In this document: positions 26,090 through 34,736 of the stretch, piece after piece
Layout: every line of letters starts with the position of its first letter
How positions within the stretch are numbered: position 1 is the stretch's first letter
Assembly: GCF_003711805.1 (NCBI RefSeq)
Contig: NZ_QXCP01000006.1
Coordinates: 1 to 64,000 of the forward strand
Direction: 5' to 3'
Origin: Brachybacterium sp. EE-P12
GTDB taxonomy: Bacteria; Actinomycetota; Actinomycetes; Actinomycetales; Dermabacteraceae
Length of the DNA: 64,000 nucleotides
Notes under the pieces: generated by a model
The model's database searches: none
What the model was told of the DNA's origin: nothing
The model's input: only the letters and a program-made list of their open reading frames with translations
Made by a program: the position numbers and the translations under genes

Positions 26090-27994
26090 TCAGAGGTCGC
26101 TGTCCAGCAGCCCGTCGCGCAGTGCGGCGGACAGTGCCGGGGCGACCGGCAGGCGCGGGATCAGCACGCACTGCAGCGCGTGGTAGATGTCGGGCTTGCC
26201 CGGCCAGGTCACGCCCTGCGGCTCGTTGTCCGCGTCGAGCTCGTGGAACCACGAGCCCTCCTCGGGATCGAGCAGGTAGGTGGAGATGTACTCCCACCAC
26301 TGCTCGTAGCGCTCGGCCCAGATCCGCTCGCCGGTGACCTCGTACATCACCGCGGCGGCGGCGACGGCCTCGGCGGCGACCCAGTGCATCCGCTCGGAGG
26401 AGACGGGCGTGCCGTCCCAGTCCACGGTGTACACCCAGCCGGGCTGCCCGTCGGCGCCGAACGCGGCGGCGGACTTCTCCATCAGCGCGGTCGCGGCCTC
26501 GAGCATCCACTCGGGCGCCTCGCCGTCCAGCGCGATGAGCGCCGCCCGCGCCTGCAGCACCAGGCGCGCCCACTCGATCCAGTGCCCGATCGTCGCGCCG
26601 TAGGGGCGGAAGGGATGCGCGGGCTGGTCGCGGTTGTAGTCCAGCAGCGGGGTCCACTCCACGTCGAAGTGCTCCGGCAGTGCCCAGTCGTTGGCGCGCG
26701 CGAACTCGTCGATCGCACGGGTCGCGATGCCGACGGCGCGGTCCAGCCAGCGACGCTCGCCGGTGACGTCGGCCGCGGCCAGCAGCGCCTCGACCGTGTG
26801 CATGTTCGCGTTGATCCCGCGGTACTCCTCGCAGACGGAGAAGGCGCGGTCGAAGGTGTCCACGCTCATCCCGGCGGCCTCGTCGAAGAACTTCTCATCG
26901 AGCACCGAGAGCGCCTCGTCCAGGAGCTGCTTCGCGCCGGGTCGGCCGGCGGCGGTCGCGGAGGAGGCGGCGAGGACCACGAAGGCATGGGCGTAGGCCT
27001 GCTTCGAGTCGTCGACGGCGCGGCCGCCCTCCACCGAGGAGAACCAGCCGCCGTGCTCGTCGTCGTGGAAGACGCCGCGCAGCGAGGCGATGCCGTGATC
27101 GGCGAAGCGGCCGAAGTCGGGCCGGCCCAGCAGGTGGCCGAGCGCGAAGGAGTGGGTCATCCGGCAGGTGATCCACAGCTCGGAGGGCCGGGAGAGGTCC
27201 GGGGCGCCGGTCTCGTCCAGCCACGCGAAGCCGCCGTCCTCCCGCACCGACTCGGAGCCGAAGACGAGCAGCTCGTCGGCCTCGTCCGCCAGCCAGGTGC
27301 GGTGCGAGGCGCGGTCGAGCCAGGGCACGTGCGGACCCGGCGCCGGCGCAGCACCGCCCTCGGCGGTGTCCCCGTCGCGCAGCTCGAAGCGGCGCGAGGC
27401 CTCCTGCGCCTGGGCGGTGGTGGGGCCGGGCTCGGAGATCATCAGCACCTCGCGGTAGTACTTCAGCTCCTGGATCGACTCGCGGATGTCGGCGAGGGCG
27501 CGGTGGCCGCCGTGCTTCGCGGGGATGTTGTAGTACACCCGCGGGAACCAGCGCTTGGCCAGCTCCTTGAGGCTCGAGACGTCGATCGTGCGATAGGAGA
27601 GCCAGTTCGCGAGCTCGGGCACGTCGCGGTCCAGGAACACGCGGTCGGTGCCGACGCTGTTGCCCGCCAGCGGCGCCTTTCCGGGCTCAGGGCAGTGCTC
27701 CTTGACGTATGCGAGGCACTGCGCCTCCGCCTCGGCGAGGGTCATGCCGCCGTCGAGCTCCTCGAGCAGCCCGGAGACGGTGTGCATGTTCACCACGAAG
27801 GGATCCATGCCCTTCAGCGCCTCGGCCGGGGGCTTGATCACGGCGTCGACGCCGTCCCCGAGGATGTTCAGATCGGCGTCGGTCACGAGGACGGCGATCT
27901 CGACCAGCGCATCGCGCTGCTTGTCGAGTCCGGTCATCTCGCAGTCGACCCAGATGATGCGGTCGTTGATGGCACGAGCGGAGCTGGAGGTCAC
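26090..27994 (-). CDS. orn: Oligoribonuclease fused to an AGE-family epimerase/isomerase
   Basis: The 634-residue continuous frame joins two enzymes. Residues 1-190 are oligoribonuclease (DEDDh exonuclease): IIWVDCEMTGLD (Exo I), NSVGTDRVFLDRDVPEL (Exo II) and HGGHRALADIRESIQELKYY (Exo III His/Asp). This cytosolic enzyme degrades 2-5-mer RNAs such as pGpG. A Glu/Ala/Pro-rich linker (190-225) leads to an N-acylglucosamine 2-epimerase/mannose-isomerase barrel (226-634): HGGWFSSVEGGRAVDDSKQA, GINANMHTVEALLAA, PYGATIGHWIEWARLVLQ and MHWVAAEAVAAAAVMYEVTG. Catalytic residues of both appear intact. There is no stop or frameshift between the domains. Orn is normally about 180-200 residues, so this is an unusual fusion. 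Confidence 0.88.
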   Translation of the reverse strand: MTSSSARAINDRIIWVDCEMTGLDKQRDALVEIAVLVTDADLNILGDGVDAVIKPPAEALKGMDPFVVNMHTVSGLLEELDGGMTLAEAEAQCLAYVKEHCPEPGKAPLAGNSVGTDRVFLDRDVPELANWLSYRTIDVSSLKELAKRWFPRVYYNIPAKHGGHRALADIRESIQELKYYREVLMISEPGPTTAQAQEASRRFELRDGDTAEGGAAPAPGPHVPWLDRASHRTWLADEADELLVFGSESVREDGGFAWLDETGAPDLSRPSELWITCRMTHSFALGHLLGRPDFGRFADHGIASLRGVFHDDEHGGWFSSVEGGRAVDDSKQAYAHAFVVLAASSATAAGRPGAKQLLDEALSVLDEKFFDEAAGMSVDTFDRAFSVCEEYRGINANMHTVEALLAAADVTGERRWLDRAVGIATRAIDEFARANDWALPEHFDVEWTPLLDYNRDQPAHPFRPYGATIGHWIEWARLVLQARAALIALDGEAPEWMLEAATALMEKSAAAFGADGQPGWVYTVDWDGTPVSSERMHWVAAEAVAAAAVMYEVTGERIWAERYEQWWEYISTYLLDPEEGSWFHELDADNEPQGVTWPGKPDIYHALQCVLIPRLPVAPALSAALRDGLLDSDL

Positions 27995-28144
27995 CGGACC
28001 ACAGTAGCGTGGCGGCCGAGGTCCGGGGCGGCCGCGGAGCAGGTCGTGAGCTCGCTCGCATGCACGGGCGCAGGCCCCGGGAAGTTACCCTTCAGTCATC
28101 TGGTATCGACGACGTACCGACGAGACCCTGGGGAGGGGACCGCG

Positions 28145-28693
28145 ATGAACATGTACCTCCGCCTGCTGCTCTTCCTGCTGCGCGTGCGGGCGAAGTCCGC
28201 ACTCGGCATCTGGGACACCTCTCACACGAGCTTCCGCGTGAACCCCGCCGACCTCGACGTCCAGCGCCACATGAACAACGGCCGCTATCTCTCGATCATG
28301 GACCTCGGCCGCACGGACCTCATGCTCCGCTCCGGGTTCTGGAAGCAGATCACCGATGCCGGCTGGTATCCGGTGGTCGCCGGGCAGACCATCACCTACC
28401 GCCGCTCGCTCACCCTCGGGCAGAAGTTCGACCTCGCCACCCGCGTGATCGGGTACGACGAGCGCTGGATCTACATGGAGCAGATCTTCCGGCGCGGCGA
28501 CACGGTGATCGCCGACGCGATCGTGCGGGCGCGCTTCCTGCGCACCTCCGGCGGGTCGGTCGACGTCGACGAGGTGCTGGAGCTGGCCGGTCCCGCGCCC
28601 GAGGACCTCGTGCTGCCGCAGTGGGTGACGGAGTGGAACCGGGAGTCCTCTGCTCACAGCCGCGCGCTCGGGGAGACGGGCCGGGGTCGCTGA
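28145..28693 (+). CDS. Hotdog-fold acyl-CoA thioesterase
   Basis: A 182-residue 4HBT-like thioesterase with the signature RVNPADLDVQRHMNNGRYLS (Asp-x-n-His-x-Asn-Asn), then IMDLGRTDLMLRSGFWKQI, YPVVAGQTITYRRSLTLGQK and YDERWIYMEQIFRRGDTVIA. It hydrolyses acyl-CoA of unknown chain length. The strong GGGGAGG ribosome-binding site supports the ATG at 28145. It is divergent from the Orn fusion, with an AT-rich start region between them. Confidence 0.88.
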   Translation: MNMYLRLLLFLLRVRAKSALGIWDTSHTSFRVNPADLDVQRHMNNGRYLSIMDLGRTDLMLRSGFWKQITDAGWYPVVAGQTITYRRSLTLGQKFDLATRVIGYDERWIYMEQIFRRGDTVIADAIVRARFLRTSGGSVDVDEVLELAGPAPEDLVLPQWVTEWNRESSAHSRALGETGRGR

Positions 28694-28701
28694 CTGCGCG
28701 C

Positions 28702-28873
28702 ATGACGGCCCGCGCGGGCTTCGTCGTGGTGCGCCTGGTGGTGCGCCTGACCGGTCCCGAGTCCGAGGAGCACTACGAGGAGCTGCGCGGCCGTGGACGC
28801 GCACTGCCCGGTGCTGGACCTCGTCCGGGATCCGATGCCGGTCACCACCCGTGTGGAGGTCAGCGCCCTCTGA
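28702..28873 (+). pseudogene. Frameshifted remnant of an OsmC-family protein
   Basis: Two frames together read like the C-terminus of an OsmC/Ohr-type peroxide reductase. From 28702 one frame gives FVVVRLVVRLTGPESEEHYE; from 28793 the +1 frame gives VDAHCPVLDLVRDPMPVTTR and ends at TGA 28871, matching the conserved aHCPVld...PVtt pattern with its peroxidatic Cys. A one-base shift separates them. The N-terminal two-thirds of the family is missing. It starts 9 bp after the thioesterase stop. Confidence 0.65.
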
Positions 28874-28889
28874 GCTCCGTCGCGGGAGG

Positions 28890-29768
28890 TCACCGCCGCG
28901 GGAGCGAGCGCAGCTTGGACCGCGCCGAGTAGCCCAGCATCCGGGCGAGCGCGACGGGACCGTAGCGGACGCCCTCCCGGTACGGCGCGTCCGAGCGCAG
29001 CGCGGCGTCGGCCCCGCCGTCGACGAACACGATCTGCCCGGCTATGAAGGAGTTCTCGGGACCGATCATCCAGGCGATCGCGTCGGCGACCGCCTGGACC
29101 GGGCCGGGCAGGCCGAGGGGCTGGGGGAGCGCGACGGAGAGAAGCCGGAGCTGGTCGGGATCGGTCAGCATCTCCTCGCGCTTCGCCGAGGTGCCGACGA
29201 TCCCGGGGGCGATCACGTTGACCGGGACCCCGGTGCCTGCCCAGTCCTCGGCGGCCGCGTGCTGACGCACCCAGCGGTTCAGGGCGATCTGCGAGGAGCG
29301 GTGGAGGGCGGCTCCGCGCCCCCGCGCGATCGCCCGCTCCGCGGCGGCGATCGCCACCTCCTCGTCCCCGCGCAGGCAGGCACCGACGACGTCCGGGTCA
29401 CCGGCGGACAGCGACGAGGCGGAAGAGACGATCACGACCCGCGGAGCCTCCCGCTTCCGCAGCGCAGTGCGCAGCCCGGCGAGCACGGCCAGGGTCCCGA
29501 AGTGGTTCACGCGCACGGCGGCGGAGGTCGGCGCGCGCGTCGCGGCGGCCAGCACGAGCCCGTCGATCCCTCCGGGGGCGAGACGTGCCACCTCCTGGAC
29601 CAGCAGGTCCCGTCCCGGATCGTCGCGGAGGTCGGCGCTCACGTCGACCTCCGGGCCGAGCCCGCAGCGGATCACGCGGGCACCGCGGTCCTCGAGCGTC
29701 CGCGCGGTGAGGCCGCCGATCTCGCCGTCGGCGCCGGTGACGACGTAGGTCCTGCCGGTGTGGGACAT
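28890..29768 (-). CDS. SDR-family protein lacking the YxxxK catalytic pair
   Basis: A 292-residue protein resembling 3-alpha-hydroxysteroid dehydrogenase/carbonyl reductases: TYVVTGADGEIGGLTARTLE cofactor loop, LVLAAATRAPTSAAVRVNHF, VVIVSSASSLSAG (catalytic Ser retained), and VNVIAPGIVGT with FIAGQIVFVDGG. The position of YxxxK is occupied by HRSSQ (Tyr to His, Lys to Gln). It may bind nucleotide without catalysing a normal SDR reaction. The ATG at 29768 is chosen over the GTG two codons upstream because GGGAGGG is eight bases before it. Substrate unknown. Confidence 0.8.
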   Translation of the reverse strand: MSHTGRTYVVTGADGEIGGLTARTLEDRGARVIRCGLGPEVDVSADLRDDPGRDLLVQEVARLAPGGIDGLVLAAATRAPTSAAVRVNHFGTLAVLAGLRTALRKREAPRVVIVSSASSLSAGDPDVVGACLRGDEEVAIAAAERAIARGRGAALHRSSQIALNRWVRQHAAAEDWAGTGVPVNVIAPGIVGTSAKREEMLTDPDQLRLLSVALPQPLGLPGPVQAVADAIAWMIGPENSFIAGQIVFVDGGADAALRSDAPYREGVRYGPVALARMLGYSARSKLRSLPRR

Positions 29769-29875
29769 GCGCACCGCCCTCCCGGGCCGCCGGTCGCACC
29801 GATCGGCTCGACGGCAACGGCGCGCCCTGCCTCGAGGCTACGGGGCTGCCGCGCTCTCCGACAGGGGCGGAGCGC

Positions 29876-30127
29876 TCAGGCCCGCGCCGCGAACCTCCGC
29901 CGGACCTCCTCGACGAGGCTGATCACCAGCAGCACCACCACGACGGCCAGCAGGATCCACTGCTCGTACATCACCGCCGCCACGCCCGCGATCCCCAGCG
30001 CGGCGAGGAAGACGATGTTCAGCACCCGCAGGGACACGCCCAGCAGGCGCGCTCCGAAGGGCGTGCGGGCCAGGCGCAGCAGGAGCAGCAGCGCGATCGC
30101 GCCGAAGCTCAGCACCTTGAGGATCAT
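29876..30127 (-). CDS. Small membrane protein of unknown function
   Basis: An 83-residue protein with two or three hydrophobic helices (VLSFGAIALLLLLRL, VLNIVFLAALGIAGVAAVMY, WILLAVVVVLLVISLV) and a basic C-terminus (EEVRRRFAARA). A GGAG ribosome-binding site precedes the ATG at 30127. No family recognised. It follows the divergent protease promoter region. Confidence 0.65.
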   Translation of the reverse strand: MILKVLSFGAIALLLLLRLARTPFGARLLGVSLRVLNIVFLAALGIAGVAAVMYEQWILLAVVVVLLVISLVEEVRRRFAARA

Positions 30128-30319
30128 CGGGACGGCTCCTGGACGGCGGAGCGGGGCGGGCCGGAGGCGGGCCCCGCGAGGGTCGGGCCCACGCTATCCC
30201 GGTGGCCGGAGAATACCGCGAACGCGGTACGCGGATGCCGCAGCAGGGGGACGCTTCGCCCGCGCGGGCACGCGATGCTCGGGGAAGCAGCACGGCGAGC
30301 GTGAGGAGAGGACCACGCC

Positions 30320-31669
30320 ATGACACAGCCTTCCGATCCCCGGGACCCCCACCCCCTGTCCGCGGGGTGGGACGACCGCACCGAGGTCCTGCCCGCCGAG
30401 CCGACGCCGGCCGACGTCGCCCCGCAGCCAGCCCCGCAGCCCGCCGCGCCGGCCGCCACCGGCGGCCACGGCGTCTCCCGACGCCTCCTGCTCGCGGCGA
30501 CGGCGGCCTCCGCCCTCGGCGGCGGGGCGGTGGGCGCCGGCGCCGTGACCGCGCTCGAGGCCGCCGGGGGCGGCTCCGACACCGCCGCGAGCGCTTCCGG
30601 CACCGCCACGCAGGGGAGCACCGGCAGCGCGACGGGGACCGCTCGCACCGCCTCGGCGGGGTCGATCTCCGAGGCGGCAGAGGCCGCCTCGAACTCGGTG
30701 GTCACCCTCTCGGTGAGCAGCGCCTCCGCCGCCGGCAGCGGCTCGGGCATCGTGCTGGACTCCCAGGGGCACGTGCTCACCAACGCGCACGTGGTCACGC
30801 TCGGCGGCGAGGCCTCCGATCCCGAGATCACCGTGCGACTGGCCGACGGGACCGTCACCGACGCCGCCGTCGTGGGCACCGATCCCGTCGGCGACCTCGC
30901 CATCGTCTCCCTCGCCGCGCCCGGCGAGCTCGAGCCCATGCCGATGGGCAGCTCGGCGGACCTCCTCGTCGGCGACACCACCATCGCCATCGGCGCCCCG
31001 CTGGGCCTGGACGGCACCGTCACCACCGGCATCGTCTCCGCCCTGGACCGGAGCATCTCGGTCGCCTCCTCCGAGGTGCCCGAGGAGGAGCAGGCCGTCG
31101 TCCCCGGCCCGGACGGAGAGCGCTTCGAGTTCTTCCCTCCGGAGCAGCAGGCCGAGCAGAACAGCACCCAGAGCTATGTCCACCTGCGCGTCATCCAGAC
31201 CGACGCGGCGATCAACCAGGGCAACTCCGGCGGCGCGCTCCTGAACGATGCGGGGGAGCTGATCGGGGTCAACGTCGCCATCGCCTCGACGTCCACCGAG
31301 GAGGAGGGGGCCGGATCCATCGGCGTGGGCTTCGCGATCCCCGTCGACCGCGCTCGGGAGGTCGCCGCCCAGCTGCTCGAGGACGGCGAGGTCTCCCACG
31401 GGCTCCTCGGTGTGCAGGTCGCCGACGCCGGCGACGCAGAGGGCTTCACCAGCGGCGCCGCGGTCCAGCAGGTCGAGGCCCGCAGCGGTGCGGAGCGCGC
31501 GGGACTCGCCGCCGGCGACGTGATAATCGCGGTGGAGGACCGGGCGACCGCCGACGGCGCCGCCCTCACCGCCGTGATCCGCGAGCATCCTGCCGGGGAC
31601 ACCGTCACCCTCACCGTGCTCCGCGACGAGGAGGAGCAGCAGGTCGATGTCACCCTCGGCGCCTCCTGA
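30320..31669 (+). CDS. Membrane-anchored HtrA-like serine protease with PDZ domain
   Basis: A 449-residue S1C protease: cytosolic Pro-rich N-terminus, one membrane helix (RRLLLAATAASALGGGAVGA, about 54-78), a Ser/Thr linker, then the catalytic domain with His in VLTNAHVVTL, Asp in GTDPVGDLAIVSL and Ser in INQGNSGGALLND, and a C-terminal PDZ domain (ERAGLAAGDVIIAVEDRATA). HtrA proteases degrade or sense misfolded proteins outside the membrane. It is 51 bp upstream of the two-component pair on the same strand, so it may share that regulon. Confidence 0.93.
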   Translation: MTQPSDPRDPHPLSAGWDDRTEVLPAEPTPADVAPQPAPQPAAPAATGGHGVSRRLLLAATAASALGGGAVGAGAVTALEAAGGGSDTAASASGTATQGSTGSATGTARTASAGSISEAAEAASNSVVTLSVSSASAAGSGSGIVLDSQGHVLTNAHVVTLGGEASDPEITVRLADGTVTDAAVVGTDPVGDLAIVSLAAPGELEPMPMGSSADLLVGDTTIAIGAPLGLDGTVTTGIVSALDRSISVASSEVPEEEQAVVPGPDGERFEFFPPEQQAEQNSTQSYVHLRVIQTDAAINQGNSGGALLNDAGELIGVNVAIASTSTEEEGAGSIGVGFAIPVDRAREVAAQLLEDGEVSHGLLGVQVADAGDAEGFTSGAAVQQVEARSGAERAGLAAGDVIIAVEDRATADGAALTAVIREHPAGDTVTLTVLRDEEEQQVDVTLGAS

Positions 31670-31720
31670 GCGGGCCGGGACCCGCACGCACCGCACCATC
31701 ACGCACCGCACAATGGAGCC

Positions 31721-32929
31721 ATGAACGTTCCGCTGCCGTCCGCACCGTCGCACGGCGGGCCGCTGCGGGGGGAGGCGCCCCGGCGACTGCCGGACTGGGC
31801 GCTCGACCTGATCGCGGTCGTGCTGGTGCTGCTGACGGGCCTGTTCCCCGTTCCGCGGATGCCCTTCCCGGACCCGGCCGTGCTGGTGCTGCTGCCCGTG
31901 ACGGCGGTGGTCGCCGCGCTCGCCCTGCTGCTGCGGCGCCGACTGCCGGTGACGGCGCTCGCGCTCACGCTGCTGTGCTACGGGGTGATGGTGCTGATGC
32001 ACGTGCCGATGCTGGGCCCCGGGATCGCCGCGGTGATCGCCGCCTACTCGATGGCCGGGCGGGTGCCGCGGATCGCCGCGCTGCTCGGCGGCGGCCTCGC
32101 CGCCGTCGTGATCGCGCTGCTGAGCCTGCGGACCGTCCAGGACCTCAGCGTGGACCCGAGGGTCTTCCAGGTCGCTGCGGCGCTCGCGGTCGCGGTCGCC
32201 CTCGGCGACAGCGCCCGCTCCCGCCGCGAGTACCTCGCCGCCGTGACCGAGCGGGCCGAGCGGGCCGAGCGCAGCCGCGAGGTCGAGGCGCGGCGTCGCG
32301 TCGCCGAGGAGCGGCTGCGGATCGCCCGCGATCTCCACGACACGGTCGCTCACCGCATCTCCGTGATCAGCCTCAACGCCGGTGTCGCCTCGCAGGCGCT
32401 CGAATCCCGCCCCGAGAAGGCGAGGGAGGCGCTGGGCACGATCCGCAGCGCGGCCCGGGGCGTGCTCTCCGAGATCAGCGACCTGCTGACCCATCTGCGC
32501 TCGGAGGAGGATCCCGCCGCCCCGACCCGTCCGCAGTGGGGGATGGGCGACCTCCCCGAGCTCGTCGCCCGCATGGAGGCGGCCGGGCTCGAGATCGACC
32601 TGCGCGTGGACGGCGAGCTCGAGCAGGTGGACGGCACAGCCGGACAGGTCGGCTACCGGGTGGTGCAGGAAGGACTCACCAATGCTCACAAGCACGGCCG
32701 ACGCCACGGCGTGCGGGTGCGCATCGCGGTTGGCAGCTCCTCGCTGCGGATCGAGGTCCTCAACCGGATCGAGCCGCTCTCCTCCGGCCGCGGCGAGGTC
32801 ACCGGCGACCAGCTGGGCCTGCTGGGAGTTCGCGAACGGGTCGCCTCCGCGGGCGGCACCGTCGAGGCCGGTCTCGCGGGCATGGACTTCCGGCTGCTCG
32901 TGGAGCTTCCGCTGACAGAGAGGAGCTGA
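31721..32929 (+). CDS. Sensor histidine kinase (NarL/DesK type)
   Basis: A 402-residue kinase: five or so membrane helices in residues 25-165, a coiled linker (AERAERAERSREVEARRRVA), the HisKA_3 dimerisation helix with phospho-His in RIARDLHDTVAHRISVISLN, and a HATPase domain (VGYRVVQEGLTNAHKHGRR N-box, LGLLGVRERVASAGG G-box). It phosphorylates the response regulator encoded 2 bp downstream. The signal is unknown; the adjacent HtrA protease hints at envelope stress. Confidence 0.93.
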   Translation: MNVPLPSAPSHGGPLRGEAPRRLPDWALDLIAVVLVLLTGLFPVPRMPFPDPAVLVLLPVTAVVAALALLLRRRLPVTALALTLLCYGVMVLMHVPMLGPGIAAVIAAYSMAGRVPRIAALLGGGLAAVVIALLSLRTVQDLSVDPRVFQVAAALAVAVALGDSARSRREYLAAVTERAERAERSREVEARRRVAEERLRIARDLHDTVAHRISVISLNAGVASQALESRPEKAREALGTIRSAARGVLSEISDLLTHLRSEEDPAAPTRPQWGMGDLPELVARMEAAGLEIDLRVDGELEQVDGTAGQVGYRVVQEGLTNAHKHGRRHGVRVRIAVGSSSLRIEVLNRIEPLSSGRGEVTGDQLGLLGVRERVASAGGTVEAGLAGMDFRLLVELPLTERS

Positions 32930-32931
32930 GG

Positions 32932-33606
32932 ATGATCACGGTGCTCATCGCCGACGACCAGCCGCTCATCCGCCAGGCGGTGGGGGACATCCTCACCGAT
33001 CAGAGCGGCATCGCCGTGGTCGGGCACGCGGTCGACGGCACCGAGGCCGTCTCCCGGACCGCCGAGCTGCGCCCCGACGTGGTGCTGATGGACATCCGCA
33101 TGCCGGGACTGGACGGCATCGAGGCGACCGCGGCGCTCTGCGCCGATCCGGCCAACGCCGAGACGCGCGTGCTGATCCTGACGACCTTCGAGGAGGACGA
33201 GTACGTGCTGCAGGCGCTGCGCGCCGGGGCCAGCGGATTCCTCGGCAAGGGTGCCGAGCCCGAGGAGATCGTCCGCGCCGTGCGCGCCGTCCACGCCGGG
33301 GACGCGCTCCTCTCCGCCGCGGCGACGCGCGGCCTGATCACCCGCTACGTGCTCGGCGGGGAGCCGGAGCGTCGCCCCGTGCCCGATCCGGCCCCGGAGC
33401 TGTCGCTGCTGACCGAGCGGGAGCGCGAGGTGCTGCTCCTGGTGGCCCGCGGCCGCTCGAACCAGGAGATTGCCGAGTCCCTGTTCATCTCGCCGCACAC
33501 GGCGAAGACCCACGTGAACCGGATCATGACCAAGGTCCATGCGCACGACCGCGCCCAGCTGGTGATCCTCGCCTACGAGAGCGGGATGCTGGTCCCCGGG
33601 GAGTGA
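32932..33606 (+). CDS. LuxR-type response regulator
   Basis: A 224-residue NarL-family regulator: receiver domain (VLIADDQPLIRQAV acidic pair, phospho-Asp in VVLMDIRMPGLDG, Thr in VLILTTFEEDE, Lys in SGFLGKGAEPEE) and a C-terminal LuxR HTH (LTEREREVLLLVARGRSNQE-IAESLFISPHTAKTHVNRIM). The ATG lies 2 bp after the kinase stop, so they form one transcript. Confidence 0.95.
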   Translation: MITVLIADDQPLIRQAVGDILTDQSGIAVVGHAVDGTEAVSRTAELRPDVVLMDIRMPGLDGIEATAALCADPANAETRVLILTTFEEDEYVLQALRAGASGFLGKGAEPEEIVRAVRAVHAGDALLSAAATRGLITRYVLGGEPERRPVPDPAPELSLLTEREREVLLLVARGRSNQEIAESLFISPHTAKTHVNRIMTKVHAHDRAQLVILAYESGMLVPGE

Positions 33607-33749
33607 GCCCGCCCTCGCCGCGCACCGTTGCGGCCTGCGCCGTACCGCGGACGCAGTAGAGAGGATTGCCGCGACAGGGGGACGCGGCGAGGTCGCCGAC
33701 GGCGAAGGATGGCCGGGTACCGCAGACCCCGAGCCGACGAGGAGAGACA

Positions 33750-34649
33750 GTGTTCTCCGTCCGCCCCCGAAAGACCTCCCGCGGGACGTCGGTGCCGCGA
33801 CCGGCGCCGGCCGAGGAGGACACCGGTCATCGCCTGCGCGCCCCCGGTGCGCTCCACGCCTTCAACCGCTTCGAGCTGAAGTACCTCGTGCCGCGCTCGC
33901 AGCTGGAGGCGATCCGCGAGGAGCTCACCGGGCGCATGGAACCCGACCCTCACGCCGGTCCGAGCGGCTACGGGGTGTGGAGCGTCTACTACGACACTGC
34001 CCAGCTGCGCTTCTATCGCGAGAAGATCGAGGGGCTGAAGTTCCGGCGCAAGCTGCGGATCCGGCGTTACGGCGAGTCGCTCGGCGAACTCTCCACCGAC
34101 GGCCCGGTCTCGGTGGAGATCAAGCAGCGCGTCAACCGGGTCACCCAGAAGCGCCGGGTCATGCTTCCCTACGAGCAGGCGCTCGACCTCTGCGACCGTC
34201 GGCGACGTCTGGAGCTCCCCGGCAACGATCAGGCTTTCGTCGACGAGGTCCTCGACCTCGTGGTGCGCCTCGACCTGCGGGCTACCGCGATGACCGGCTA
34301 CCGCCGCGAGCCGTTCGTGGGGACCGGGGCCGATCTCGGGCTGCGCGTCACGCTCGATCATCGAGTGCTGGGCCGCGACCGGGACTTCGACCTGCGGGCC
34401 GAGACCGAGAACCGCTTCATCATCCGCCCCGATCTCGCCGTGCTCGAGGTGAAGGTCGACGAGCGCGCCCCCTACTGGATCACCGACATGGCAGCCCGTC
34501 ACGGGCTGCAGATCCAGCGCATCTCGAAGTACTGCCAGAGCGTCGAGGCGCACGGGCTCGCGCCCCGCTCGGTCTTCCACGTCCCCGAGGACGGCCACGT
34601 CGACCCGTCGGAGCGCCTCGGCGCTGCGGCGGAATCCTCCCGCGCCTGA
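33750..34649 (+). CDS. VTC-domain polyphosphate polymerase-like protein
   Basis: A 299-residue protein with the VTC/CYTH-like tunnel fold: FNRFELKYLVPRSQLEAI, YGVWSVYYDTAQLRFYREKI, FRRKLRIRRYGE, VSVEIKQRVNRVTQKRRVML, ENRFIIRPDLAVLEVKVDER and RISKYCQSVEAHG, carrying the basic and acidic residues that line the polyphosphate/triphosphate site. GTG at 33750 follows GGAGAGA and is preferred. First of three co-directional genes with DUF4956 and CotH, a recurrent trio whose biological product is not settled (polyphosphate synthesis or phosphorylation of secreted proteins). Confidence 0.88.
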   Translation: MFSVRPRKTSRGTSVPRPAPAEEDTGHRLRAPGALHAFNRFELKYLVPRSQLEAIREELTGRMEPDPHAGPSGYGVWSVYYDTAQLRFYREKIEGLKFRRKLRIRRYGESLGELSTDGPVSVEIKQRVNRVTQKRRVMLPYEQALDLCDRRRRLELPGNDQAFVDEVLDLVVRLDLRATAMTGYRREPFVGTGADLGLRVTLDHRVLGRDRDFDLRAETENRFIIRPDLAVLEVKVDERAPYWITDMAARHGLQIQRISKYCQSVEAHGLAPRSVFHVPEDGHVDPSERLGAAAESSRA

Positions 34650-34736
34650 CACTCGACCGGCCGCCTCCGGACGGCCTCCACCGCGCCGACGGCGCACACC
34701 TCGCCACCCACCTCACGGATTCACAGGTATCACCCC

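Noticed and set aside
33666..33749. Longer N-terminus for the VTC-domain protein
   Set aside because: The extension is low-complexity and the GTG at 33,750 has a proper ribosome-binding site.
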